This document shows positions 10,027 to 19,911 of a stretch of 64,000 nucleotides of DNA, in pieces. The DNA lies in NCBI GenBank assembly GCA_029891345.1, contig CM056997.1, forward strand, positions 218,754,712-218,818,711. The letters are read 5' to 3'. The DNA comes from Dryococelus australis (taxonomy: Eukaryota > Arthropoda > Insecta > Phasmatodea > Phasmatidae). Every line of letters starts with the position of its first letter. Position 1 is the stretch's first letter. A program made the translations under genes and the position numbers. A model generated the notes under the pieces. The model ran no database searches, was not told the origin of the DNA, and was given only the letters and a program-made list of their open reading frames with translations.

Positions 10027-13000
10027 CTCGTCGAAATATTACATTCATGAAAAAGTTCAGGTCTGTTAGAATTTAAATGTAAAAAAATATGTTCATCACT
10101 GATGACCCTCTCTCTTCGAAAGTCGTGTCAGTGACAACCGAGCCAATTTTAATGACATACACAGAGTCGGGAAATCAGACTACCTCATATTTAGTCTATA
10201 TTACTTCACAAATTCAGATCGTATACATAGTGTTCGTTGCTTAGGTGCTAGTTAAGAAGTTCGGGAACAAGTCAGACGTTGACCGTGTTAAGAGAAACAG
10301 TTACTTCATTCCCTTACTTGTTATCGCAATCTTGCTTGTTGCTGAAACTGAATTGACATAGGGTTGTTTATGCTGAGCAGCGAACACGTGCATGTTTACA
10401 TGTGCATATAATAATAAATAATATAAGTACATTTTACATCTGTTGGATCATGTCAATATTGTTTGTTTACTTATGTTTGTTTTTAATTGATTTGTATCAC
10501 CACAAAACTATCTCTTCCCAACGTTAATTTACTGATAATATTAATTAATAAAAAAATTAATAGTAATTAATAGCAACGAGGATTACTAGTTTCAGTTTTT
10601 TGGCCGATCTTGATGACATTTCGTACACTATTTTGCTAAGCTATTTCAATTGTGTATACTTGATTTTGTTAATTTTTTAAAATTCAGTAGAGATTTTTAA
10701 TAATCAATTTCACTAATTTGTCGCTTTTTAACAAAAGACTTGTTGAAAATATGTATAAGATGTTTTGATAATGTGAACATGCAATCTGCAATCTTCTGCT
10801 TTGTTCTGATGAAATTTGGTTTACGTAAGTAAAATTTTTCTGTTATTAAATATTATGTATTTGCACCTCTGTATAAGGCCAATGTGCAGTCTTCGGAGAA
10901 ATTATCCACTACGCATTAAAGAAACCTTGAGTACAGATTAAAAAAATAGGATATTGGACTTTCAAGTCATCATGCTAGCAATGTATTAACAAGTTTACAA
11001 CATCCGAGAAAACCAAACTAATGACAGAAAAAAACATGACATTTTCGCTGGCGATGAGTGTAGGTTCGTAGGTAAATACTTCCCTATCCGCACATACACA
11101 GTGTACATGTGCTATGTCCGAAAAAGCCAAACTAACACTCATTAGAATCATAAAATTGGTCATTATAAAGACTATTTTCTTAATATTTAGTACTTTGTCC
11201 CGTCAATTCAGAGCTGCTGGAAAAGATGGCAGTGGCGAAAATTGCAACTCCTGCCAGACGAGTAGCCTGAAGGTTTCAAAGGTAGGAGTGGGATAAATAA
11301 TTTAGCAGGCGGCTGGTGATCTGTTATTGGAAGCGAATGCTTTTCTGTGGTTTCTGAATTTTGGCTAGTGTGGCAGCCAATGACACACTGTGAGTGTGCT
11401 CTGCCTACAATGAATGAGCAGTCTCGGCACTCTGTTTTTATGCACTTGAATAATTTGCATGGGGCTTGAGCTCGATTAAGTCATAAAATATGTTTTTTTT
11501 ATGAAAATGTACATTGCTCATTTCATTTGGAAGAATTTAGGCATTTGTTATTGTCGTACAATATATACAAACACAAATCCTTGCATACTATATTATTATT
11601 AGTTATTTTCCGGTTATGAAAGCATATATTTCGTAAAAGGACTCGCGCAACATTGAACTTTACATCCCCTGGCTATGTAAAGGTTAGTTACAAGTGGCAG
11701 AACGTCTTGATTTTACTTATTTTAGTAAAGAGCGAATCACTTGATTGCTAATTATTTGATAAAGTCATGAGTCGCTCTGGAAGTGGGTTCCCAGTCTTAA
11801 CTAGTTCCACTTTCTCTATACGTGTGCAGGGTGGTCATGAGAACTCCAAAAATTACTGACTCAGGAAAATGAATGAAAATAAAAGTTAAAGCAATTTCGT
11901 CTGCAAAAATGTCTATTTTACAAACGTTTACATGTAAAATACATAAATATTTAAATTTTAATTTAATTACAAAACTAATTATGATTTTTAGGCATTGTAT
12001 AGGCCTTATTTTTATCGCAATGAAACTTAGGTTTAAAATACTCCAATGACTATGTGTATGGCAGATATATAACTTATGTGGCGATTAATATTAGTTAAAA
12101 ATTTGGCACTATTTATTAAATACAAAGATGTTTTATTTTAAAAGTGTCGATTACAGTTTATAGTTACAGGTTTTGCACCTCATTATTGAAATGTAGTTAT
12201 AATATTTCAATAGTTTCTCTTGTACGTATGCGCCAAAAATATTGGGACAGGATATAAACAAAACATCTATATGTGAATTGAGAATGTCTTATTCTGCGCA
12301 AATAACACATTATGCTGGCAGTAGCATACATAATAAAACAACATTATACAGGACATTTGAATCAGGGAAAAAGGGCAACACTGTTCGTAAAAAAATTGAT
12401 AAAATATTCTTATAAATGCAGAACTGGAGGATGAATTGCAATTTTGAATAACTGGGGAAAATGTATTATTTGTACATTATTTATGCTGTTTTGATGGCAA
12501 TAGTAGCACAGTAGGTTTATCATATACAGTTATAATAATACGGAACCAATATGGCTGAACATCACTCTGTTGAGGCACAACCCTTTTTGATAAAAATGAT
12601 ATGGGTTCGGCTATGTTCAGTAGGAATATACTGGAACAGACATGCAACATGTACAAATGTACCAAAATGCCGAATGAAATATGAACGTATGTGTGGTGTT
12701 ATGTTCTTTAGTTGAAGACTGTGCCGATATCAAGAGTGGAACAAAAGGGCCCACAAGAACCAAACACCTCCAAAATACCGACACAAGAAAAGCTACATTA
12801 CATGCTTGGATCTAGTTGTACTCAGCATGTATACTTACCAAATTGTGAGAAAGTCAAGCCAAATCTACATATTGGCTTTCCAACACCTGTAAACTGCAAT
12901 CATTTATATTGTATGCCTTATGAAATTTCAGTTAAACAGAATAGAATATTATTTATAGCTAGATAGTGGTCTTTAAATTTACTGATATCATAAGAAGTTA

Positions 13001-13600
13001 GACAACTCTCTAATAAAATTTGTCTTCAGGTAAATGAAAATGTTATAAAGTTAACAATACAAATTTTACAATGGCATTGCAACTTGAGCACTTATTTATA
13101 TCAATACCTAATTGAACGAACATAACAAATGTTAAAAACAAATTATTGCTTAATACAACACAACAAATGTAACAAAGTTAGAATATGAACAGGTCACCTC
13201 AATTAATGATTAATTCTATTATAAGTTACTTGTTGGTTATTACATTTTTTGTTTTTTTTATTAACTTCACATAACTTTGATTAAAAAAATTATTACTGGG
13301 GATCCCCTAGAATAAAAATGACATAATATGCCGATACCTTGGCCAATATGGCCCCTACATTTGAATCATCAATTCAAGAATTACATTATAGAATTTAAAA
13401 AAATATGTTGGTTTTCAAGTTCACGAACAAAGGGTGAATGTTCAGTACGGAGGTCTGTCTGGCAAAAAGATTATTAATTTTCAGGTTTGGGTCCACAACA
13501 TAGTTCACAGCGCATGCAGAAATGTATGCAAGAAAATTTTAAAAATTAGAATATTTGGCCTGTAAGATAATTCATCATAATCTGGAAGAATCTCAGAAGT
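10027..13600. other. Long AT-rich spacer, no supported gene
   Basis: About 3.6 kb with only short scattered open frames on either strand. An 84-codon plus-strand stretch at 12,712-12,966 follows an acceptor-like TTCTTTAG and contains several cysteines, but I recognise nothing in it and do not call it a gene. Confidence 0.4.
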
Positions 13601-14299
13601 CCGGATCACGAATCAGGTTAGAAGAAGCAAACTTCATGCCAGGACGAAATTGGTTGCTCTCCTGCCAGGACGACTAGTCCCCCATGCTAAGGGAGTGGCG
13701 AAGTGTAGGCCGAACTCAGGCAAACGCCCCGAACCGCTACACAAAATAATTACGTAAAAAACATAAATTGAGGTCCAAAAAACATTATGCAAAACACCGG
13801 GGGGGGGGGGATAAGCTAACACAATCACTTACCTGCGGCGGTCTAAAAATTAAGTTAACATGAAAAGAATAGAAGTCTTGCAGAGGATGAATTAATTTCT
13901 GTTGGTGAAGAAGACGGAAGTGGAAATTAGGAGGTCGTAGCCACACGGAGTCGGTACTGGACAGTCACGCACAACTGATATAAAACAATAACGATACCTT
14001 TCTAAACTATAAATACGAATTGCAAAATGTTTTGGATAAATTACTTTGTTACATAGAATGTGTAGGAAATTAATAGATCTCCACAAAAATTGAATTTCAT
14101 AAAAAAAAATTACATATCCATCCCTTAATCTATGCTTATTAGTATCGGGAAAGTAATATTTAATCTAATCTTGCCATCGGCAATGTCAATAATTATAACC
14201 AATACACCGAACTGTACAAGCAATCAAAAGTGAAGAGAAATATTTGATTAAAATAATTGATTAAAATATTCTGAAATATTAAACAATCTTTAAATTTAT

Positions 14300-14628
14300 G
14301 ACAATAAAATATTACACACCAGGGATTTAGTTTATGCTTTGTTATTTCCAAAAGTGCTTTGGAAGCACTCAATATTTATTCGAGCAAATGTCGTTTCACT
14401 TGGAAATTGATAAGCATATAGCCTTATATTACCTAAATAAATAAAAACGTGAAACAGTGACGAAAAATGATAACAGGATTAAGGTAACAGTAAAATGACA
14501 ATATTATTAATAACCAAATTATATGCTGGAAACAGCATGAGGGTCTTGCAGAATTATTAGACGAGGATATTCCCACAAAGGAATACTAAATTAGGGCGCC
14601 AAGAAAGGCGACACACACTCCCCGCCTC
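14300..14628 (-). repeat. Polypurine tract and candidate 3' LTR start downstream of env
   Basis: Just past the env stop on the minus strand lies a purine-rich tract, GAGGCGGGGAG (14,628-14,618), followed at once by TGTGTGTCGCC (14,617 downward). This is the order expected of a retroelement polypurine tract and the first bases of a 3' LTR. An AATAAA-like signal lies near 14,380. I could not place the LTR's far end or a second LTR, so the LTR call is provisional. Confidence 0.4.
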
Positions 14629-14783
14629 AAATGGGGCAATGGGATTCAGGGGCCCCCAACCAAACACCAACTCACACAAACAAAACTTACGAAGTAAACA
14701 AAATGACAAAACAAAAATAACTAACTTTCCGTAAGATTGGAGGTGGTTGGCAAGGGGCTTTACTTAAGCACAAAATTTGGACT

Positions 14784-16488
14784 TCATACAAAGAAAATAA
14801 CCATTAAGGAACAGAACACAGCAAAGCAAGACACGATGATGAGAATGAAATTTTGGTTCACAGGAGGAGGGGAATGGGGACAAAGGAGTCGCATAACATC
14901 ATGGAAATCAGTACCTTCAGGATGGGAGGCAAGAAGAGAATCCAATTCTTTAATCAAGGGGTGTTTCATCGTGTGGTTATGGAAAGAATGAATATGAACG
15001 GGAGACAAATTGGCAACGAGTTTAGGATCATGTATTACAGGTAGGGATAAGTTGTAATGAAGAGCAGAGTTTAGAGAGCCAAAAGTTAGATCACAATGGG
15101 ATGCATTATAACTTAATGCATAGCCAGATAATGCTAACGTGAATGGGGAAAAAGCCTCAGTGGCTGACCTACATAAAAAGGTAACATCAAAAGTATAATT
15201 GGAAGCAAAAATCCAATGCGAGCTAGTTTTACACAGCAAGGGGAGATTCGAATTGACTACAGATTTGTCGCATGTTTCAAAATAGGTTTTTCCGGAGAAC
15301 AAGTTGAATTCACAAATGTCTACATGTGTATCGAAGAAGGGAAAATTAGCCGGACAGAGGGTAATGCAGTGAGTTTATAATTACTAAGGGAATTATGTTC
15401 AACAGTTGCAAAATTCTTACGATCCCAACTGAGAATAAAATACTCAAGTAATTTAAAAAGAAGATTTTGGTTCAATTTGGGAAACAAAAAGGGAACAGGG
15501 ATCACATGATAATTTTCAAACTGACTGTCCTTATTAGCTAACGGAAATATTGATTACCGCATTTAGAGATGAGTTATAGATGACAACATGCACATTCCTT
15601 AATCTGTAAAAAAAATACAGGTTTTCATTAACTACTTGAGTTATCATATACAAAGGCAAGGCTAGCAATTGTTCGACGTGTAACAAAATCTTTAAAAATG
15701 GATCTGCGCTCAAAAAAGTGGTACTAAGTTCTTCATGTACACTGGTTTCAATCGCATGGCGAAGATAGAAAATCTCCATCCGAGCATTGGTAAGAGCCTC
15801 ACTTACTCTGACTAACATACCATTTAGGTCATTACGGAAACTTAAGATAATCATACTATCAAGAGTGTCTTGAAGAGCAAAGGAAAAATTGCGGAAGAGA
15901 GTATTATAGTGGTCTAGGTACAATTGGCCTAGTATCTTAATATACACTTTGTTATTTGTGACTCTGTCTTCTAAATTCTTAATTGAAATGTTCTGATTTG
16001 CCACATTGGTAGAAAATTTATGCTGACTATATTGTAGTGGATTTAAGTGCTGTTGTAATAAAGCGTGATCATCATCTTGCAAAATGCTGAAAACAATTTT
16101 CGGAATTTTTCCACCAAATTCAATTAAACCTCATTTACTTCTAGAAGGTAGAAGGTTGTCAATGTTTGTACTATGGCTGTATAGGCATCAAAACGGTTTT
16201 TTAATTGAATGATAGCAGTGTCGAAATTCTGTTCTAATAAGGTGTCATCACCCTGCTTAGTTTTCTCATGTTCACGAATGGACAATATAGAGTTGTTCAC
16301 GGCTTCCAGTTCACTACAATAGTTGTCCAAAGAAAGTAAGTCAATGTTCAGCACTACGGAGTACACACTATTTGAAAAAATAATATCGTTGTCGCACTAA
16401 AAACAATGCCAGAGTCCAAAGGGGTGATTGCGATTGCAGCAAACACTTTGTTAGCCACAGCCAGAACTACGAAGCCGACGGAGAACAT
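14784..16488 (-). pseudogene. env: F-type (errantivirus-like) envelope gene, frameshifted
   Basis: This is an almost full-length retroelement envelope gene of the class related to baculovirus F fusion proteins. It starts at the ATG at 16,488. A hydrophobic signal segment (MFSVGFVVLAVANKVFAAIA) follows, then ITPLDSG and the N-terminal subunit (to about 16,124). Next comes a glycine-rich fusion-peptide-like stretch (about 16,120-16,087) followed by DDD, then a long helical ectodomain, a Cys-containing domain, and a C-terminal membrane anchor (ILIIVSCFAVFCSLMVIFFV) just before the stop at 14,784. About 565 codons fits the family. Breaks: frame changes near 16,370, near the fusion-peptide junction at about 16,120, and near 15,520 and 15,310. 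A pyrimidine-rich acceptor-like site upstream (about 16,500) suits expression from a spliced RNA. No gag or pol lies upstream; the viral insert begins there instead. Confidence 0.75.
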
Positions 16489-16749
16489 AGTACCTCAACT
16501 GGAAAGCAACACTAAAACAAAAGGACGGCATACTCATATGGAGTAGAACAAAAACACAGGTAATCCTAAATACAAACAAGTTTCCCCAAAACAACATTAC
16601 AACATTATAATTTCTAAACTACTTATGCAACCCATAATAGATATTAAAAAACATTAACCAACCTGGAACATCAAAGCCAAAAAAAATTTAGTTCTTAAAG
16701 CAGAACTGATTAAAAATATAATACAACATGTTGGGAAATATTTTACATG
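16489..16749. other. Short AT-rich spacer between env and viral insert
   Basis: AT-rich, with no coding block. On the minus strand it contains two acceptor-like sites upstream of env, ending in TTTCCAG and GTTCCAG. The switch to higher GC occurs near its right edge. Confidence 0.4.
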
Positions 16750-16752
16750 AAA

Positions 16753-17563
16753 CCCACTTGAAACTCACTCGAAACTCACCAACACGCAAAATATCATCAT
16801 CAACATTGCGAATGCCAGAGGGTCCGTCACAATATCCAATGGTACGATAATGCAAGAGGCCCGCCCGAACATGAAGGCACTCTTCGAATCGCTGATGAGC
16901 GTTGAAAACCGCAACAAGCTCAAAGACGAGATTGAACAGATTTCAAAAAGCATGATGAGCGGGCTGAATTTGGGTCAGGGCAGTGCCAGCTCAAACAAGT
17001 TGGCCCATATCGTTGAGAACTGCATCAACATTGCACAAAAGTCGATCTCAAACTGCAGTTCGACCAGCGATCAGATGATAGCCATACACATATAGAAAGT
17101 CGATCAAAACGTTATGCTTCACGACTTTGACTTTGCGCAATCGGCTTCGAACATGCCCAATTGCGTGAGCATTACCAGCAGGATGGCACAGCTCGTCAAC
17201 GAGACTGATCTCAAGATCAAGCAACTGTCGTCGGCGACCGCTGAAGGTCTTGACATCAAGTGGATAATTTTGGGTGTGGTGTTGATGGTGGGTACTGTGG
17301 GCGTCACCGGAACAAAGACTATCGTGAAGTTGATCGGACCCGGCATGATAATAGCAGGTGTGGTGTGCGGGTTCATAGGGTATACCAAGAGCACATACCT
17401 GGCCATGCTCAAGCAGGCGCTCGACACATACGATCAGTCGTTGGTGAAGATATCAAGCAGTTCATACAATCCCAAGGACGATACTGATAGCTACGGCGAC
17501 GCTGACGTGTATGAAGTGTTTGACGATAACATTGCACTGTACAAGGGCGGCTGGCGGCCTTGA
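16753..17563 (+). pseudogene. L1R/F9L-like viral membrane protein, one in-frame stop
   Basis: One frame is open from about 16,753 to 17,563 except for a TAG at 17,093. The first half has QNIIINIANARGSVTISNG, then Q and helical, polar sequence with ENCINIAQKSISNCSS. The second half begins DFAQSASNMPNCVSITS and has two hydrophobic segments (about codons 51-66 and 74-90 after the second ATG at 17,114), then an acidic tail. A helical ectodomain with paired NC motifs followed by a membrane anchor recalls the L1R/F9L-type virion membrane proteins of poxviruses, iridoviruses and relatives, which act in virus entry. That match is a motif impression, not an alignment. GC-rich third codon positions contrast with the flanks. 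Original start unknown. Confidence 0.5.
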
Positions 17564-17953
17564 AAACAGATGTTGAGGTGGGGGACCTGGAAGTTACAGT
17601 TAGCGAAAACGATGTCTGCGCAAACACCACCGGTTCGCGGTACGAATCTATATGCGTATAGCTTCCAACCAATATCTACGGCCTGACGTTCACACCCATG
17701 GACAAGACAATTTCGTCGTTGCCGACGACGACGCGTTCGTCAATACGCGCACGATTTGTTTGTCACACAAAAATGTTACTGGCACCAAGCATAACATTGA
17801 GCCCATTATCTTCAATCCCGTTGTGTTTTCATTCAAGGAAGTAGTCTATACAGTGGAAATCTTCAAGTCGCCGCTCGTAATTACGGCATGGTTCTGGTCG
17901 CCGCGGTGTTGGTGGTAACGGTGTACTCGTTGACTAAAGATAACAAAGAATAA
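17564..17953 (+). pseudogene. Frameshifted viral protein with C-terminal anchor
   Basis: Coding-like sequence continues after the previous stop but switches frame. It begins DVEVGDLEVTVSENDVC, then NIYGLTFTPMDKTI. A different frame then gives DDDAFVNTRTICLSHKNVTG and PVVFSFKEVVYTVEIFKSP. A third frame gives a hydrophobic segment (GMVLVAAVLVVTVYS) and a short charged tail to the stop at 17,953. This looks like an ectodomain plus single C-terminal anchor broken by at least two indels. It may be a separate gene or an extension of the upstream one. Family not recognised. Confidence 0.4.
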
Positions 17954-17980
17954 CTCTTCATATCGCGAGACGGAGAGTCT

Positions 17981-18135
17981 TTAGCGTTGGCACATGCATA
18001 ATGCTGAGTCACTGTTGTACTTAAACGAACATATATTGCGTTTAACGATGCCGTGATTAATGGTGTCGTTGGGGAATTTGTCGACGTACCAGTTGTACGT
18101 ACCCACCAGATCCAGCATTTTCAACTCGTACTTGC
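17981..18135 (-). pseudogene. C-terminal fragment of an opposite-strand viral gene
   Basis: From about 18,135 the minus strand reads ELKMLDLVGTYNWYVDKF, then a short basic stretch, and ends at a stop at 17,981. Its codons end mostly in C or G, like the rest of this insert. It lies tail to tail with the anchored gene ending at 17,953, leaving 27 bp between stops, a spacing typical of compact viral genomes. The same open frame runs back to 18,526, but that part lies under the better supported plus-strand gene. I therefore accept only the last 50 or so codons. Product unknown. Confidence 0.35.
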
Positions 18136-18634
18136 ATTTGGCTCTAAGGAGCAGTTGTGGGATGAGTTCAACAGACGTGTGTGCATGGTTTTCGGCGATG
18201 TATCGACATGCAGCAAGGTCGTTAAATTGGTAAAGTATAAGACCAAAGTGACGCCGGACATTGAGGAGCTCAACGAAAACTCGTACGACGATGCGCTCAA
18301 AGACTTGTTTGCCAGAATACAGCCCGACATTGAGCAAACACAATGGGATTTTAAGGGCCACACACTTTGCCTCGACAGGTTTATAAAAATAAAACTGCTG
18401 GTCATGTACGACATGGTCGGGCGGGTCATGACAACCGGCACCGATGGAGATCACGCACATAACATTATAGCGATTTTGTGTAGCATGTCGTACACGCCAG
18501 GCCAAACGCAAACAATACTCGAGCAATTGGGTGCGAGACGGTACGATTTTATGCGCAAATATTTACAAATCCAAGATAAGGGTATGATAATGCAGATGTT
18601 GAGCACAATGGCACCCACTTCTGAAATGTTCTAG
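18053..18634 (+). CDS. Unidentified viral protein, open over about 190 codons
   Basis: The longest uninterrupted frame in the viral block, ending with TAG at 18,632-18,634. The frame is open from about 18,008 without an obvious ATG; the first listed codon, at 18,053, is GTG. Protein features: QLWDEFNRRVCMVFGDVSTC, an acidic helix (TPDIEELNENSYDDALKDLF), CLDRFIKIKLLVMYDMVGRV and a polar C-terminus. Codon use (many NNC and NNG codons) matches the neighbouring viral genes. No signal peptide or anchor is seen. The first 25-40 codons overlap the opposite-strand fragment and may not belong to the original gene, so the true N-terminus is probably lost at a rearrangement. Family unrecognised. Whether it is expressed cannot be told. 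Confidence 0.5.
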   Translation: MINGVVGEFVDVPVVRTHQIQHFQLVLAFGSKEQLWDEFNRRVCMVFGDVSTCSKVVKLVKYKTKVTPDIEELNENSYDDALKDLFARIQPDIEQTQWDFKGHTLCLDRFIKIKLLVMYDMVGRVMTTGTDGDHAHNIIAILCSMSYTPGQTQTILEQLGARRYDFMRKYLQIQDKGMIMQMLSTMAPTSEMF

Positions 18635-18641
18635 TAGGTAT

Positions 18642-18970
18642 TTAGACGCCATGGCATCTAAATACTAAACAGTGTCGCCGCCTTGCTGTATTTGCGAATA
18701 GCACTTTTCCATACACCCCGTTCTGTAATTTTCCAGCTGCCATCTTTGGTTTCATGATCAACGTGTACAAGCTCGGTTCATTGATAAATATGGTGTGTGG
18801 CTGCATATTCAAAGGAGTGAACGATTCGTTCACCCATATATCAGTGTAGGATTGCCCATGACGTTTCTCTCTGCTTCTTGTGGATTTGTGTATTCCAAAA
18901 TCACCGCAAAAGTTTTTGCTTTGAACCACGGATTGCCTGCTACATTCATGATCACATACATGTTTAAAAT
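18642..18970 (-). pseudogene. bro: BRO-family protein, Bro-N domain fragment (copy B)
   Basis: On the minus strand the first part (from about 18,966) reads GNPWFKAKTFAVILEYTNPQ. After a frameshift near 18,860 it continues VNESFTPLNMQPHTIFINEP then SLYTLIMKPKMAAGK. The order (WFKAKxxAxxLxYxNxxxA, then FINEPxLYxLI, then a KM-A helix) is that of the Bro-N domain. This is a DNA-binding module common in baculoviruses, entomopoxviruses, ascoviruses and some iridoviruses. It stops after the domain, with no C-terminal half, 7 bp from the end of the opposite-strand gene at 18,634. Its last part is a diverged duplicate of copy A. Confidence 0.65.
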
Positions 18971-19460
18971 TATGCACGTCTCGTCAACAATTTTATGTGT
19001 ATATCAGCGATGAGGTCATCGCAACACATTGTCGTACTGAAGTGGTTACCTATCGACGTGATGGGTAGTTGCTCTTTCATTAGGTTGTATAGCGTTATGG
19101 GATTGACGTTATCGAGAGATAGCAGCACTTGCATTTCGGGGTACTCTTGCCTAAGCGCATCGAGTCGTACACTCACCAGACGCTTTTGACATCTGATGGC
19201 ATAGTATTGGTTTCCATCGATAGTGATAAGCACAAACTGGGGATGCTTACCGATATCGCCAGTAGGCGGCAGCGCATGCTTGTCAATGATACTACTTTAT
19301 GCAGCGAGGATTGTGTTTGCAGCATCCAGTATCGGTTTGTATTTTCCCTCAATCTTATACTCACCGTGCTTACGAATGGACAGTAGCACTTTTTCGTACA
19401 CCCAATCATGGAATTTTTCAGCAGCTGCCATCTTTGATTCCATGATCAACGTGCCCATAC
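18970..19460 (-). pseudogene. bro: BRO-family protein, end of Bro-N plus DUF3627-like C-terminus (copy A)
   Basis: The minus strand from about 19,455 reads GTLIMESKMAAAEKFHDWVY then EKVLLSIRKHGEYKI, the last helix region of a Bro-N domain. An in-frame TAA follows near 19,301. The same frame then resumes with HPQFVLITIDGNQYYAIRCQ, RLDALRQEYPEMQVLLSLDN and NPITLYNLMKEQLPI, ending at 18,970. The motif series F(V/I)LI, YYxIRxQ and NxxxLYNxxKE matches the DUF3627-type C-terminal domain that accompanies Bro-N or MSV199 domains in insect large DNA viruses. The start of Bro-N is missing. Copy B follows immediately in the same direction, so this was a tandem BRO pair. Confidence 0.6.
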
Positions 19461-19544
19461 ACGCCAACTTTTTCGTGAATCAAAGCACCGACTATCTAAA
19501 AGTTGATAACGGCGATTGAATGTCAGTGTGGAACTAATTTCAAA

Positions 19545-19790
19545 ATGGTTAACGCATATATGATGTTGATGCTTTTGGCGACGGCCTATTTCATACACAT
19601 CGCCAATTATCTCCACAACGTAGCTCTCGTGTGTAACGTATTGTGCGGCCCACCATTTTTGCAATCGTTCAGTTTGGACGAATTAAACGTCTGGCCCCAT
19701 ACAGACGAATCTTTTTTGCCGTCGCACGGCGCGTTAACACGATGTTCGTACAGTATGTTTTGTAGCACATTGCCGAAGCCAGAACGATAA
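19545..19790 (+). CDS. Small membrane protein, viral-type codon use
   Basis: An intact 81-codon frame starting MVNAYMMLMLLATAYFIHIA, a single N-terminal signal anchor. A short lumenal or virion-facing part follows with five cysteines (CNVLCGPPF, then CSYSMFCS). Codons are rich in C and G at third positions, like the other genes of the insert and unlike the flanks. The minus strand is also fairly open here but is less convincing. Small N-terminally anchored Cys proteins are common among entry-complex components of insect DNA viruses; I cannot assign it to any of them. It is the right-hand end of the GC-rich block. Confidence 0.4.
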   Translation: MVNAYMMLMLLATAYFIHIANYLHNVALVCNVLCGPPFLQSFSLDELNVWPHTDESFLPSHGALTRCSYSMFCSTLPKPER

Positions 19791-19911
19791 TTGTGTTTTA
19801 ATGATTGGATAACCATTAAAACTTTATAGAGATATGAGCACAAATAAAAATCAACTGATGTCTAATACGACGATCATTTACTCTTTAATAAAACCGAATA
19901 GAATACCTGTG

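Larger units (their letters stand above)
16753..19800. mobile_element. Endogenous fragment of an insect large dsDNA virus
   Basis: The block has clearly higher GC than the AT-rich DNA on both sides, with sharp edges near 16,780 and 19,795. It has short intergenic gaps (27 bp and 7 bp between convergent stops), genes on both strands and no introns seen. Its BRO family genes are typical of insect large DNA viruses. Stops, frameshifts, a truncated tandem duplicate and a strand junction near 18,135 show that it is an old, rearranged integration. No core replication or transcription gene is seen, so the exact family (entomopox-, asco-, irido- or baculo/nudivirus-like) cannot be fixed. Confidence 0.65.

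Noticed and set aside
14737-15044. Plus-strand open frames of 63-84 codons
   Set aside because: Shadows of the minus-strand env coding sequence.
17119-17427. 102-codon minus-strand open frame
   Set aside because: Antisense to the L1R/F9L-like coding frame, whose codon use and membrane segments are more convincing.
17981-18526. 181-codon minus-strand open frame
   Set aside because: Beyond its last 50 or so codons it is antisense to the better supported plus-strand viral gene.
16753-19800. Assignment of the insert to nudiviruses or baculoviruses by core genes
   Set aside because: No per os infectivity factor, late expression factor or polymerase gene was recognised in the block.
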